Shown: positions 34,763-44,343 of the stretch, piece by piece | Numbering within the stretch: position 1 is the first letter of the stretch | Layout: every line of letters begins with the position of its first letter | Assembly (NCBI RefSeq): GCF_003797765.1 | Contig: NZ_RKMB01000006.1 | Coordinates: 216,677 to 280,676 of the forward strand | Source: Ramlibacter sp. WS9 | Lineage (GTDB): Bacteria; Pseudomonadota; Gammaproteobacteria; Burkholderiales; Burkholderiaceae_C | Direction of reading: 5' to 3' | Length of the DNA: 64,000 nucleotides | The notes under the pieces: model-generated | The model's input: only the letters and a program-made list of their open reading frames with translations | The model's database searches: none | What the model was told of the DNA's origin: nothing | Position numbers and translations under genes: made by a program

Positions 34763-35586
34763 GGCACCATCTCCAGCACGCCAATGCCCGTGCTCCACGC
34801 GTGCACAGGTTCATACGCAAGTTGCCGGGCAGCGCGCGAATTGCATGCGCCGGCGGCAACAAGCCAATTACGGATCTCCGCCGCGCCGTTGCCGGCTTTC
34901 CGGATGACGTCTTCCGAGTCGTACTTCGCGACATCTTCGAAACGGCCATGCGTGAAGTCGTCGAGAAATCGCATGTCGAACTCCTCGTTGATCGTTCCCG
35001 TCTGCGGCATTCCGACCCAATGGCTGATACCGCCGGTCCCCACGACCGCAACGCGGTCTACCACGCTCTGCGCGCGAAGCGCCTGGCCTAGCGCCTTGCC
35101 GAATGCCAGGCACCGCTCGAGCGTCGGCAGCGGAGGCACCGTGCAGTTCACATAGATCGGAAGCACGGGCATGGACCGGGTCTTGAACATCAGCTGCAAC
35201 GGGCAGGAGAACGAGTGATCGAGAGGCATCGCCCGGGCACTGGCGGCATCGAAGCCCCCGCGCACGAGAGACGCATGGACGGCTTCGCCGAGCTCTTCGA
35301 CGCCGTCGAAATCGCGCTGTGGAACTCCAAACTCGCCGTGTCCGCGGAACTTTGCTCCGGTCCCGATGGAGAACACCGGAAGGTTGGCGTAGTCGAAGGT
35401 GAGAAAGTGGTCAGTGGCAATCGTCACGAGCACCTGGGCGCCCGACTTGTGTAGCGACGCTGCGAGTTCATCGAACGCAGAAAAGACCCGGGCGACACGA
35501 TCACCTTCGCCCTCCCCCACTTTCGGCGCGCGCATCATCGCGCCCGTGTGCGAGCAGACTCCGCCCCACACGATCGACGCTGTCAT
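34759..35586 (-). CDS. LigB-type extradiol ring-cleavage dioxygenase, catalytic subunit
   Basis: An Fe(II) dioxygenase of 275 residues opening a catecholic ring next to its hydroxyls. Features of the LigB superfamily are the metal His13 in GGVCSHTGAMM, IATDHFLTFDYANLP, MPLDHSFSCPLQLMF, the acid-base His in GTGGISHWVG and TINEEFDMRFLDDF. It overlaps the dienelactone-hydrolase-like gene by ATGA and the LigA-like gene by GTGA. The substrate is unknown, since no ring-hydroxylating oxygenase is in the window. Confidence 0.88.
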   Translation of the reverse strand: MTASIVWGGVCSHTGAMMRAPKVGEGEGDRVARVFSAFDELAASLHKSGAQVLVTIATDHFLTFDYANLPVFSIGTGAKFRGHGEFGVPQRDFDGVEELGEAVHASLVRGGFDAASARAMPLDHSFSCPLQLMFKTRSMPVLPIYVNCTVPPLPTLERCLAFGKALGQALRAQSVVDRVAVVGTGGISHWVGMPQTGTINEEFDMRFLDDFTHGRFEDVAKYDSEDVIRKAGNGAAEIRNWLVAAGACNSRAARQLAYEPVHAWSTGIGVLEMVP

Positions 35587-36347
35587 GCGCCCGCCCCCAG
35601 ACGGGTCCCGAAGAAGGCGACCATTCGCTCGTATGTCAGCTGCGCTGCCAGCGGCGAGTAGCGATCAAGCGTACTGTCCATGTACGCATGGCGTGCGCCG
35701 GGGTAGAGGTGGAACGAAACGGGAACGGGTGCATCTGCTTCCAGCGCGTGCTTCAGCGCATGCGCCTGTTCCAGCGGGATCGCTTCGTCGGCCTCACCGA
35801 AGTGCAACTGCATGGGTGCGGTGATCTTCGGCGCCAGGTCGATCCGTGAGCGTGGCCGTCCATCGGGCGTATAGGCGGCGGGGATAACGGGGAGCGCGTA
35901 GAGAACGACTGAGCAAGCCAGGTCTTTGGTCTGCGCTGCCCAGGCGAGCACCGTCCCCCCACCCAAGCAGTAGCCCACGGCGCCGATCCTCTGGGCATCA
36001 ACGCGCGGCTGGGTCCGCAGCCACTCCAGTGCCGCCTGGCAATCGGGCACAACCGTCTCGTCCTTCGCGGCGATGAACGCCTTGCTGCGCCGCTCTTCCG
36101 CGGTCGTGTAGTCCTGCGGCGGGCGGCCACCGATGCGGCTGTAAGGATCCACGGTCAGCACGATGAATCCCTCTGCCGCCATGCGCCGCGTCTCCGCCTG
36201 CCGGTGTTCCGTCACCCCCAGGTTCTCCGGCGCACAAACGATGGCGCCGACGATGTCGGCCCCTACTGGCTCCGCGAGATAACCGCGAATCTGTTCGCTT
36301 CCACGTGGAAACGAGATCCAGCGGGCCGTGGTCTCGCGCGGCGTCAT
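35583..36347 (-). CDS. Dienelactone hydrolase family protein
   Basis: Alpha/beta hydrolase of 254 residues with nucleophilic cysteine motif GAVGYCLGGGTVL, PLEQAHALKHAL and the C-terminal His in YPGARHAYMDS. N-terminal IRGYLAEPVGADIVGAIVCA and ENLGV are typical of carboxymethylenebutenolidase-type enzymes. It overlaps both the LigB-like gene and the HyuB-like gene by ATGA. Its role in a meta pathway is not standard; it may open a lactone by-product or an ester substrate. Confidence 0.85.
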   Translation of the reverse strand: MTPRETTARWISFPRGSEQIRGYLAEPVGADIVGAIVCAPENLGVTEHRQAETRRMAAEGFIVLTVDPYSRIGGRPPQDYTTAEERRSKAFIAAKDETVVPDCQAALEWLRTQPRVDAQRIGAVGYCLGGGTVLAWAAQTKDLACSVVLYALPVIPAAYTPDGRPRSRIDLAPKITAPMQLHFGEADEAIPLEQAHALKHALEADAPVPVSFHLYPGARHAYMDSTLDRYSPLAAQLTYERMVAFFGTRLGAGA

Positions 36348-38533
36348 ACGGCCACCTGAATGTCGAACAGCGACGCCTCGCCCTTGCGTCGCACTTCCAC
36401 GTCGAGGAGCTGCGCGCAGTGGGGGCAGGCATGTTCAACGACCTCGAGGTCGTGGTGAATCTTCACGCGCGGGCCCAGGTCGGAAGGCTGCGCGACATGC
36501 TGGCGTGCGTAGTCCTTCCAATTCTCGTCCGCCGGAGCGACCGCAGTGTCGCAGGATTCACAGACGAAGAAGGCGCCGTCGACGCCCCGCTGCAACCGGG
36601 CCACATCGCCCACGATCGCCTTCACCCCTTCCTTCTTGTCGAACTGCCGCTTCATCGGCAATGCACGTGGCGCACTCCATTGGAGCCGCGACTCGCGGAT
36701 GAAGCGGCGGCGCTCTGCAGTCGCGCGCTCGTCCAGGCGCCCGTTAGCGACGACCACGCCGAAAATCGTCTTGGCCACGGCTTCGGAGAAAACGCCGTTC
36801 ACCACGTCGAGCGTGACCAGCGAGGGGTCGCGGCGAAGCGGATCTCCCCAGCCTCCACCGGCGGTCGGGTTGCACTCGTAGACGTCGTCGCTGTGGAACG
36901 GAAACTCTGGCGGTTTGGCGGTGAATACCGTGTCGTCGCCCAGCACGTCGTCAAGGCGATCGGGGAAGATGCCATCCCGCATCAGCGAGCGGATGTTGGA
37001 ATTCCGCAGCAACCGGCGGTGATTGCACCCGCTGGGGTATCCACCGAAAAGACCGCGGGAGGTGGGCGACTCGTAGCCGTGGCATGCAACAAGCGACTCG
37101 ACTTCGTCCACGCCGTGTAGCACGAAGGCCGCGCCCGCGGCCTGGCCGCCTACGGTGGCCCCCGCGCCAGAGCTGTCGGTGATGATCCGGCGGTACAGGT
37201 ACAGCACGGGCAGTTTCAACTCGGTCGCCTCGACGTTGGGCGCCTTGCCGGCCGTGATGTTCCGTTGTCCCGACACTGTAATGCCGTCGCGATGGGCGTA
37301 TGCGCCGCCCCCGGAAAGCATGACCTCGAGGATGGGCGCCGTGGCCGGCTCCCCGTACTGGTTCAGGCCGTGGATGTGGAACAGGTCAGGTCCGCTCGCC
37401 GGCGCCGCCTGCGCTTCGCGCAGGTATTCCGGGTGGGTGGCCATCAGCTTGGACATCACTTCGGTGGTCGTGACCTCGATCAGCCACATGGCGCCGAGCG
37501 GGCCCTGGCTGCACGGCGCCGGGAACTTGCACGAGACGATCGAGCCCTCCGTGGCGAGCACTTCCAGGGGCCGCAGCAGGCCGTCGTTCCAGGGAAGGTC
37601 GTAGGCAATGATGGGCAGGATGCCCGCGTAGATGCCGGCGAGCAGTCCGGTGCGCGTGGCATTCACGAAACCGGGCGCCTGCGCGTCAGAGCCCGTGTAG
37701 TCGAAGACGATCTTCTCGCCCTGCTTGCGCAGCTCGACGTGAATCTTGTAGATCTTGTTTTCGAAGCCGTCGTGGTCCAGGAAGGCCTGCGCACGGAACA
37801 CGCCGTCGGGCAGTTCCAGCAGGCGCTTGCGCATCTTGGCTTCAGACAGGTCCATCATGCCGTCCATGACGGTCAGCACGGTATCGACACCGTACTTGCG
37901 CACGGTGTCGAGCACGCTCTTGACGCCGATGTGGTTGGCCGCCATCAAGCCCTTCAGGTCGAGGCTGATGTTGATTGGCAGGCGCGACATGCCAGTGATG
38001 AAGTTCAGCACGTCTGTGCGCAGCTCTCCTCGATCGACCAGCTTCACCGGCGGGATCAGCATGCCTTCCTGGCGGATGTCCTTGGCCATGGAGGCGAAGC
38101 TGCCCGGGACCATGCCGCCCACGTCCAGCTGGTGTGCGCAAGCGCCGGTCCAGCCGATGCGGCGGCCATCCATGAAGATCGGGGCCAATACGCCGATGTC
38201 CGGGCAATGAAGCGCCCCCTTGTGGGGATGGTTCACGATGAACATGTCGCCCTCGTTGATGCCGACCGTCTGCTCGCAGTCCGCGATGACGTGCTTGACC
38301 ATCAGGGACAGCGACGCGGCGTGGAACGTCACCGTCTTGCCCATCGTGACCACCTCGCCAAACGCGCGATAAAGCCCTGTATTGAAGTCGGTGGCTTCGT
38401 TCACAAGTGCGGAGCCGGACACGGAAGCCAGCGTGCTGGCCTGCTCGTCGGTGATCGACATCAGCCGGTGGCGGATCACCTCAAAGGTGACTGCATCGAC
38501 GTCTTTCTTCTGGTATTCGAATACGTTGCTCAT
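36344..38533 (-). CDS. HyuB-like subunit (hydantoinase B/acetophenone-type carboxylase) with zinc-ribbon-like tail
   Basis: Protein of 729 residues of the HyuB/oxoprolinase family. The main part has FEVIRHRLMSITDEQASTLA, GDMFIVNHPHKGALHCPDIG and YECNPTAGGGWGDPLRRDPS. The final 100 residues carry two cysteine pairs (CESCDTAVAPADENW and EHACPHCAQLLDVEV) not found in plain HyuB; this resembles an attached gamma-subunit-like zinc ribbon of acetone/acetophenone carboxylases. The start ATG at 38533 follows GAGG. It is paired with the HyuA-like gene upstream. Confidence 0.88.
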   Translation of the reverse strand: MSNVFEYQKKDVDAVTFEVIRHRLMSITDEQASTLASVSGSALVNEATDFNTGLYRAFGEVVTMGKTVTFHAASLSLMVKHVIADCEQTVGINEGDMFIVNHPHKGALHCPDIGVLAPIFMDGRRIGWTGACAHQLDVGGMVPGSFASMAKDIRQEGMLIPPVKLVDRGELRTDVLNFITGMSRLPINISLDLKGLMAANHIGVKSVLDTVRKYGVDTVLTVMDGMMDLSEAKMRKRLLELPDGVFRAQAFLDHDGFENKIYKIHVELRKQGEKIVFDYTGSDAQAPGFVNATRTGLLAGIYAGILPIIAYDLPWNDGLLRPLEVLATEGSIVSCKFPAPCSQGPLGAMWLIEVTTTEVMSKLMATHPEYLREAQAAPASGPDLFHIHGLNQYGEPATAPILEVMLSGGGAYAHRDGITVSGQRNITAGKAPNVEATELKLPVLYLYRRIITDSSGAGATVGGQAAGAAFVLHGVDEVESLVACHGYESPTSRGLFGGYPSGCNHRRLLRNSNIRSLMRDGIFPDRLDDVLGDDTVFTAKPPEFPFHSDDVYECNPTAGGGWGDPLRRDPSLVTLDVVNGVFSEAVAKTIFGVVVANGRLDERATAERRRFIRESRLQWSAPRALPMKRQFDKKEGVKAIVGDVARLQRGVDGAFFVCESCDTAVAPADENWKDYARQHVAQPSDLGPRVKIHHDLEVVEHACPHCAQLLDVEVRRKGEASLFDIQVAV

Positions 38534-38546
38534 GGGACCTCGGGGT

Positions 38547-40640
38547 TCAGTGGCTGTTGTGGATGCGAATGAGAAAATTGCCGTAGGGCTCCATCTCGGC
38601 GACCTGGCCGGGCCCGACGACGATGGTGGTGTCCGGGCGTTCGACGATGGCGGGTCCGACGATGGCGTGGCCCGGTCCCACGTCTTCGCTGCGGTAGATG
38701 TCGGCGTCCACGAAGTCGGAGCCGAAGAAGTAGACCTGGCGCTTGCCGCACGGCTTGTTGGACCGACCTGCTGCGTCGACATGGCGCGGAGTCGGACGGA
38801 TCACCGGCGAGGTCGCTTCGACGCGGACCACCGTGAATTCGACACCCGACACGCGCAGCGCCGTGTTCTTCCCGTAAATGCGCTCGTACTCGACTTCAAA
38901 GGTGTCCACCAGCGCGTCGACGTCCTTGGCCTGCAGGACGCCTGAAGGTGCCGGGATGCCGATCTCGTGCACCTGCTGGCGGAAGCGCATGCCGATAAAG
39001 CGATGGATGGTCACGTCCTCGGCGAGCGCCTCCTTTGCCCTCGCCTCGATCTGGTCGAAGCCGCGGTTCAGCACTGCCGGGTCCACGTGATCCGAAGCCC
39101 TGGTGAAACGGGCCGGCGCATGCTGCCCGATCGCCAGCGAGAAGGAGCGGTGCCGGTCGCCCGTGACGGCGCCGAAGGCCGAGTGCGCCGGGCCGGTGCT
39201 GGGGATGACCACCTTTCCGATTCCGGCGACTTCCGCGTACTGGTGGGCATGCGTGGCGCCTGCGCCGCCGTAGGCCATGAGCACAAAGTCACGGGGGTCG
39301 TAGCCTGCGCGCAGAGTCACGCGGCGCAACAGGTCCGCCATCTGGTTGTTGGCAACTTCGCGGATGCCTGCCGCTGCCTGCGCGATGGTCAGTCCCAGCG
39401 GCTCTGCCACGTACTTGCGAACCGCTTCATGAGCCGCCTCGACGTCGAGCTTCATACGTCCGCCGAGGAAGTACTTCGCATCGATGATGCCGAGCACCAC
39501 ATCCGCATCCGTGATCGTGGGTTCGACACCGCCGCGGCCGTAGCACGCCGGGCCTGGCGTGGAGCCCGCGCTCTCGGGCCCCACATGCAGATGACCATCG
39601 AGCACGCGCGCGATCGAACCACCACCGGCGCCAATGGCCGTCACCTTGATGGAAGGGAGCGCGATATGGAACCGCCCGACCTCGCGCACGGATTCCAACA
39701 GGGGCTGCCCGTTCACGATCAGTCCGACGTCGAAACTCGTGCCGCCCATGTCGGCGGTCAGCACGTTCGGATAGCCGAGCAGTTCGCCGAGCTTCTGCGA
39801 CGCGAGCACGCCTCCTGCAGGGCCCGAGGTCATCAGGTTCGCGGCCTGGAACGCCGCTTCCGATGCGGGAAGCACACCGCCGCCGGACTCCATGATGGAG
39901 ATCGGTCCGTTGAATCCGAACTTGCGAATCGAAGCTTCGAGGCCGTTGATGTAACGGTGGATCACCGGCCCGAGATAGGCGTTGATGGCCGTCGTCGAAG
40001 TGCGTTCGTATTCACCGATGATGGGAACCAGGCTCGACGACGCCGTGACGAACATCTGCGGCGCCTCTTCCTTCACGAGTTCCAGCAGGCGCTGCTCGTG
40101 GGAAGGATTGCGAAAGGACCACAGCAGGGAAATCGCGATCGCTTCAACGCCCTTTTCAATCAACGCGCGGATGGATTTGCGTGCCGCGTGCTCGTCGAGA
40201 GCGACGATGACGTCGCCCTTGTAGTCCACGCGCTCGACGATCCCCTCGGTCAGATCGATCGGGATGATCGGCGTGGGGACGTGCCGCTTGGAAAAGTGAG
40301 AGATCTCATGGGAAGGAAGACCGATCCAGCCCGCCATGGCGCGCTGGATGCGCAGAGTGTCTTCAAAGCCGCGGGTCGTCAGCAGACCCGTCACCGCACC
40401 CTTGCGCTCGATGAACGCGTTGGTGGCGGCAGTCGTGCCGTGGGCAAAATAGCCGAGCCGCGCTATGAGCTGCTCGAGGCTGATGCCATCGGCTTCCGCC
40501 GCGAGACGCATCGCGTCGATAACGCCCTGGGTCCGGTCATCCGGGGTCGTCAGTGCCTTGAAAATGCGGACGTCGCCTTCGTCAGAAAGGTAGACAAGGT
40601 CGGTGAAGGTGCCACCGATGTCGGTCCCGATGTAGTTCAC
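38547..40640 (-). CDS. HyuA-like ATP-dependent subunit (hydantoinase A/acetophenone-type carboxylase)
   Basis: Protein of 697 residues of the actin-like ATPase HyuA family. YIGTDIGGTFTDLVYL at the N-terminus, GTTAATNAFIERKGAVTGLL, SGPAGGVLASQK, TADMGGTSFDVGLIV and GAGGGSIARV are diagnostic. It partners the HyuB-like subunit 13 bp downstream for ATP-driven hydrolysis of a cyclic amide or carboxylation of a ketone. The start is GTG at 40640 with GGAGA nine bases before. It is the first gene of the operon; a candidate operator lies 104 bp upstream. Confidence 0.9.
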   Translation of the reverse strand: MNYIGTDIGGTFTDLVYLSDEGDVRIFKALTTPDDRTQGVIDAMRLAAEADGISLEQLIARLGYFAHGTTAATNAFIERKGAVTGLLTTRGFEDTLRIQRAMAGWIGLPSHEISHFSKRHVPTPIIPIDLTEGIVERVDYKGDVIVALDEHAARKSIRALIEKGVEAIAISLLWSFRNPSHEQRLLELVKEEAPQMFVTASSSLVPIIGEYERTSTTAINAYLGPVIHRYINGLEASIRKFGFNGPISIMESGGGVLPASEAAFQAANLMTSGPAGGVLASQKLGELLGYPNVLTADMGGTSFDVGLIVNGQPLLESVREVGRFHIALPSIKVTAIGAGGGSIARVLDGHLHVGPESAGSTPGPACYGRGGVEPTITDADVVLGIIDAKYFLGGRMKLDVEAAHEAVRKYVAEPLGLTIAQAAAGIREVANNQMADLLRRVTLRAGYDPRDFVLMAYGGAGATHAHQYAEVAGIGKVVIPSTGPAHSAFGAVTGDRHRSFSLAIGQHAPARFTRASDHVDPAVLNRGFDQIEARAKEALAEDVTIHRFIGMRFRQQVHEIGIPAPSGVLQAKDVDALVDTFEVEYERIYGKNTALRVSGVEFTVVRVEATSPVIRPTPRHVDAAGRSNKPCGKRQVYFFGSDFVDADIYRSEDVGPGHAIVGPAIVERPDTTIVVGPGQVAEMEPYGNFLIRIHNSH

Positions 40641-40743
40641 GAAATGTTTTCTCCAGGTAGTGCCCACGCGCTGCGGCTGGGCTGGGTGAGCAATGAATCG
40701 AAGTGCAGTTCGTATTTGAACAGATCAAAGGGATAGCCGATAG

Positions 40744-40760
40744 AACGTTTAGATGTTTAT
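40744..40760. promoter_or_regulatory. Candidate GntR/UTRA operator, hyuA side
   Basis: AACGTTTAGATGTTTAT, matching 14 of 17 bases with AACGTCTAGTCGTTTAT at 45379. It lies in the 200-bp gap upstream of the HyuA-like gene, and CGTTTA-type half sites recur beside it. Confidence 0.5.
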
Positions 40761-40794
40761 TCGTTAGGGTTTTCCCCTGGGCGCCGGTTAGAGC

Positions 40795-40819
40795 AAAAAA
40801 AGGGGGCCTTGCGGCCCCC
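40795..40819 (-). terminator. Intrinsic terminator after the aldolase gene
   Basis: On the minus strand, stem GGGGGCC / GGCCCCC with a GCAA loop and seven T. It lies 24 bp past the aldolase stop and separates the operon at 40843-45317 from the HyuA operon. Confidence 0.85.
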
Positions 40820-40842
40820 TTGCGGGTTCGGAATTGCCTGAC

Positions 40843-41868
40843 TCAGGCCGTTGCGGCTTTGCTGTGCAGCAAGTCGAGCGCAACGTCGACGATCATGTCC
40901 TCCTGCCCGCCCACCATGCGGCGGCGTCCCAGTTCGACCAGGATGTCGACCGTCTTCAGCCCGTGCTTCTTCGCCGCAGCTTCGGCGTGACGAAGAAAGC
41001 TGCTGTACACGCCTGCATACCCCAGAGACAGCGTTTCGCGATCGACGCGGACGGGTCGGTCCTGCAGAGGACGCACGATGTCGTCGGCCGCATCCATCAG
41101 CTGGAACACGTCGCAGCCGTGGTTCCACCCCATGCGGTCCGCGGCGGCAACAAACACCTCCAGGGGCGCATTGCCCGCGCCGGCGCCCATGCCGGAAAGG
41201 CTGGCGTCCACGCGATCACAACCTTCCTCCACCGCCACGATGCTGTTGGCGACGCCGAGCGACAAGTTGTGGTGCGCGTGGATGCCAGTCAGCGTTTCGG
41301 GGTCAAGCAGGTCCTTGAAGGCGCGGAATCGATCCCGCACGTCGTTCATGTTCAGCGCGCCCCCCGAATCCACGACGTACACGCACCCTGCGCCGTAGCT
41401 CTCCATCAGTTTCGCCTGGCGAGCGAGGCTGGCTGGGTCGATCATGTGGCTCATCATCAGGAAGCCGACGGTGTCCATGCCCAGGCGTTGGGCAAACTCG
41501 ATGTGCTGCTTCGACACGTCGGCTTCGGTGCAGTGAGTCGCAATGCGGACGACCCGCGCGCCCGCATCGTAGGCCGCCTTCAGGTCGTGCACCGTGCCGA
41601 TGCCCGGCAACAACAGTGTGGCGACTTTCGCGTGTTTCACCACGGCAGCGACGGCTTCGATCCACTCGAGATCGGTGTGCGCCCCGAACCCATAGTTGAA
41701 GCTGCCCCCCTGCAGGCCGTCCCCATGCGAAACCTCGATGGAGTCGACGCCCGCGCCGTCCAGCGCCGCGGCGATCTGCGCCGCCTGCGCCACGCTGTAC
41801 TGGTGGCGAATCGCGTGGCTGCCGTCGCGCAGCGTCACGTCGGAGATGTAGATTTTTCTGGTGCTCAT
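40843..41868 (-). CDS. 4-hydroxy-2-oxovalerate aldolase
   Basis: Enzyme of 341 residues (MhpE/DmpG/BphI family) that splits 4-hydroxy-2-oxoacids into pyruvate and an aldehyde. [52 protein letters not shown] with metal His residues, and [17 protein letters not shown] are diagnostic. The ATG at 41868 follows GGAGG. It is next to the acylating aldehyde dehydrogenase, its usual channelling partner. It ends at a strong terminator. Confidence 0.93.
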   Translation of the reverse strand: MSTRKIYISDVTLRDGSHAIRHQYSVAQAAQIAAALDGAGVDSIEVSHGDGLQGGSFNYGFGAHTDLEWIEAVAAVVKHAKVATLLLPGIGTVHDLKAAYDAGARVVRIATHCTEADVSKQHIEFAQRLGMDTVGFLMMSHMIDPASLARQAKLMESYGAGCVYVVDSGGALNMNDVRDRFRAFKDLLDPETLTGIHAHHNLSLGVANSIVAVEEGCDRVDASLSGMGAGAGNAPLEVFVAAADRMGWNHGCDVFQLMDAADDIVRPLQDRPVRVDRETLSLGYAGVYSSFLRHAEAAAKKHGLKTVDILVELGRRRMVGGQEDMIVDVALDLLHSKAATA

Positions 41869-41882
41869 TTGCGCGCCCTCCT

Positions 41883-42824
41883 TCAACCGTACGCGGCCGT
41901 GTTTTCGTTCGCAGCCATGCGTTCGGCGATGGCGAGCGCGGCGCTTGTCATGATGTCGAGGTTGCCCGCATAAGCCGGCAGGTAGTGTGCCGCGCCTTCA
42001 ACCTCCAGGAAGATCGATGTCTTCAATCCGGACAGGCCGCTCCCGACGCCGGGGATCTTCAGGTCCACGACCCTGTCAAACTGCACTTCCTGCTTCAGCC
42101 GGTAGCCCGGAACATAGCGCTGTACCGCCGCCGCCATCTCCTGCACCGATGCGGCAATAGCTTCTTCGCTGCCGTCGGCACTGAAGGTGTAGACCGTGTC
42201 GCGCATGATCAGTGGCGGCTCAGCCGGGTTCATGACGATGATGGCCTTGCCCTTGCTGGCACCCCCGAGGATTTCGATCGCACGCGCAGTGGTCTGCGTG
42301 AACTCATCGATGTTGGCGCGCGTGCCCGGCCCGGCGCTCTTGCTGGAGATGCTGGCCACGATCTCGGCGTACCTCACCGGCACCACCCGGCTCACGGCCG
42401 CGACCATCGGGATCGTCGCCTGCCCGCCGCATGTCACCATGTTCACATTTCTTGCCGTGAGATGCTGTTCACCGTTCACTACGGGAATGCAATAGGGACC
42501 GATGGCCGCAGGGGTCAGGTCGATCATCCGGATGTTCGGCTTCCACTCCCGCAGGAAAGCATCGTTGGCCACGTGCGCGGCCGCACTGGTGGCATCGAAG
42601 ACGATATCGACGTCATCGAAGACGGGGAGCTTGACCAAACCTTCAACGCCACCGGCCGTCGTGGCGACCCCCATCCGCTGCGCGCGCGACAGGCCATCCG
42701 AGACAGGGTCGATGCCGACCATGGCGCCCATCTCGACCTGCCTGCCCTGCCGCAGGATCTTGATCATGAGGTCGGTGCCGATGTTCCCGCTGCCGATGAT
42801 TGCGGCTTTCATCTTCCGTGTCAT
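41883..42824 (-). CDS. Acetaldehyde dehydrogenase, acylating
   Basis: Enzyme of 313 residues (MhpF/DmpF/BphJ family) turning the aldehyde from the aldolase into acyl-CoA with NAD and CoA. Visible: [18 protein letters not shown], Cys132 in [17 protein letters not shown], and [19 protein letters not shown]. The stop lies 15 bp before the aldolase start, and the start overlaps the hydratase by ATGA. Together the two make the standard lower meta-pathway complex. Confidence 0.94.
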   Translation of the reverse strand: MTRKMKAAIIGSGNIGTDLMIKILRQGRQVEMGAMVGIDPVSDGLSRAQRMGVATTAGGVEGLVKLPVFDDVDIVFDATSAAAHVANDAFLREWKPNIRMIDLTPAAIGPYCIPVVNGEQHLTARNVNMVTCGGQATIPMVAAVSRVVPVRYAEIVASISSKSAGPGTRANIDEFTQTTARAIEILGGASKGKAIIVMNPAEPPLIMRDTVYTFSADGSEEAIAASVQEMAAAVQRYVPGYRLKQEVQFDRVVDLKIPGVGSGLSGLKTSIFLEVEGAAHYLPAYAGNLDIMTSAALAIAERMAANENTAAYG

Positions 42825-43618
42825 GGCTGGCCTTTGGGCTCGAATTTGCAGGACACCGACCCCAGCGCGCCCAGGTCCGCGTGCACGAGGTCACCGGGAC
42901 TCACCGGGACCATGGGCCCCAGGGCGCCCGAGAGGACGATCGCGCCTGCAGCCAGCTTTTCTCCCCGCTCGGCCATGGTGCAGGCAAGCCAGTAGGCCGC
43001 CCGCAGCGGGTGGCCCAGGCAGGCCGCGCCGGTGCCGACGGAAGCGATCTCACCGTTCTTCGACAGCTGCATTCCGACCTCGCGCAGCTCGATGCCGCCG
43101 ATGGCGACAGGCTGGTCGCCCAGCACGAAGACGCCGCAAGATGCGTTGTCGGCCACTGTGTCCGCGAACGTGATTTTCCAGTCGGCAATGGCGCTGTCCA
43201 CGACTTCGAGCGCAGGCAAGGCGTAAGCAACGGCGCAAAGAAATTCACCCCATGAAGGGCGAGCGGCGTTCAGCTCGCGACCCATCACGAAAGCGACTTC
43301 GGCCTCGACCTTGGGTTGCATCAAGCGGCCGGCCGGGATGGTGTCGCCATTCAGGTAGGCCATGTCATCCAGCAGCACGCCGAAATCGGGTTGGTTGACG
43401 CCGAGTTGCTGCTGGACTGCCTTCGACGTCAGGCCGACTTTCATGCCGACGACGCGCGCACCCGCGTCCAGATGGCGCCGCGTGTTCACGGATGCCACGG
43501 CGTACGCGTCGGCAGCGCTCGCGATATCGAAAGCCGTCGAAACAGGCGCAATGGGAGCGCGGTCCTTGCGGGCGCGATGCAGCGCATCGGCTGCGGAGAT
43601 GATGTTTTGTCGGATCAT
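42821..43618 (-). CDS. 2-keto-4-pentenoate hydratase family enzyme
   Basis: Enzyme of 265 residues of the MhpD/DmpE family, which adds water to 2-oxopent-4-enoate-type products. [31 protein letters not shown] (metal Glu residues), [15 protein letters not shown] and [19 protein letters not shown] fit. It is coupled by ATGA to the genes on both sides, completing hydratase-aldolase-dehydrogenase order. Confidence 0.92.
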   Translation of the reverse strand: MIRQNIISAADALHRARKDRAPIAPVSTAFDIASAADAYAVASVNTRRHLDAGARVVGMKVGLTSKAVQQQLGVNQPDFGVLLDDMAYLNGDTIPAGRLMQPKVEAEVAFVMGRELNAARPSWGEFLCAVAYALPALEVVDSAIADWKITFADTVADNASCGVFVLGDQPVAIGGIELREVGMQLSKNGEIASVGTGAACLGHPLRAAYWLACTMAERGEKLAAGAIVLSGALGPMVPVSPGDLVHADLGALGSVSCKFEPKGQP

Positions 43619-44343
43619 GGTGATTTCCTTGGTGCTTGTTCGTTGTCGAGGCCGCACTCCTGCAGCCAGAGTTGCCACGGCCGCTCGACGGTTGCGGCGT
43701 TCGCCGCCTCCGCAAGCGACGCTTCTTCTTCTGTGAGATACGTAATTTCTCCCGCGAGCTGGATCGCCTCGCGTTGCAAGCGGGCGTTCCATTCCGTGTA
43801 GACAGCCCGAAAGACCGCCTCGGGCACCGAACTTCCCACCACGACGAAGCCGTGTCCCCTCATCAGTGCGGCGGCATTCTTTCCGAGCTGGCCAGCAAGT
43901 TCGGCCCCCTGTTCGCCGTTTCGCACGAGCATGTCGGTACACCCGAAACGATGGCGGATGTCGAACACTGGCGCCCCGGCCCCCAGGAAACCGCTCATGT
44001 GGCAGACTGGCCGCAGCCTGACACTGGACACCGAGAATGGAACGACCGAGGGAGCGTGGCTATGCACGATGGCGCTCACATCCGGCCGCGCACGGTAGAT
44101 CTCTGCATGGATGAATCGCTCGAGGTAGGGCTTGCGAAGGTCATTGCCCACCGGATTGCCGTCGAGGTCCAGCTCCATTAAATCGTCGACCGTGACAAGC
44201 GCGGGCGCCAGCGAACGCGAGATCAGGAACCGACTCGCGTGGCCCGGAAGCCGCGCACTGACGTGGCCATAGCCATCGAGGATGCCGAGGTGGGCGAGGA
44301 TGCGGTTGGCCTGCGCCACTTCAGTGTGCAGACGCTCCTTCAT
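43615..44343 (-). CDS. Class II aldolase/adducin-fold protein (decarboxylase candidate)
   Basis: Protein of 242 residues in the fuculose-aldolase fold. GYGHVSARLPGHASRFLISR, HAEIYRARPDVSAIVHSHAP with zinc HSH, and ALMRGHGFVVVGSSVPEAVF supply metal ligands. Aromatic-pathway homologues decarboxylate dihydroxyphthalate-type acids, so a similar step before ring cleavage is plausible here; true aldolase activity cannot be excluded. It is coupled by ATGA to the hydratase and to the receptor gene. Confidence 0.85.
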   Translation of the reverse strand: MKERLHTEVAQANRILAHLGILDGYGHVSARLPGHASRFLISRSLAPALVTVDDLMELDLDGNPVGNDLRKPYLERFIHAEIYRARPDVSAIVHSHAPSVVPFSVSSVRLRPVCHMSGFLGAGAPVFDIRHRFGCTDMLVRNGEQGAELAGQLGKNAAALMRGHGFVVVGSSVPEAVFRAVYTEWNARLQREAIQLAGEITYLTEEEASLAEAANAATVERPWQLWLQECGLDNEQAPRKSP

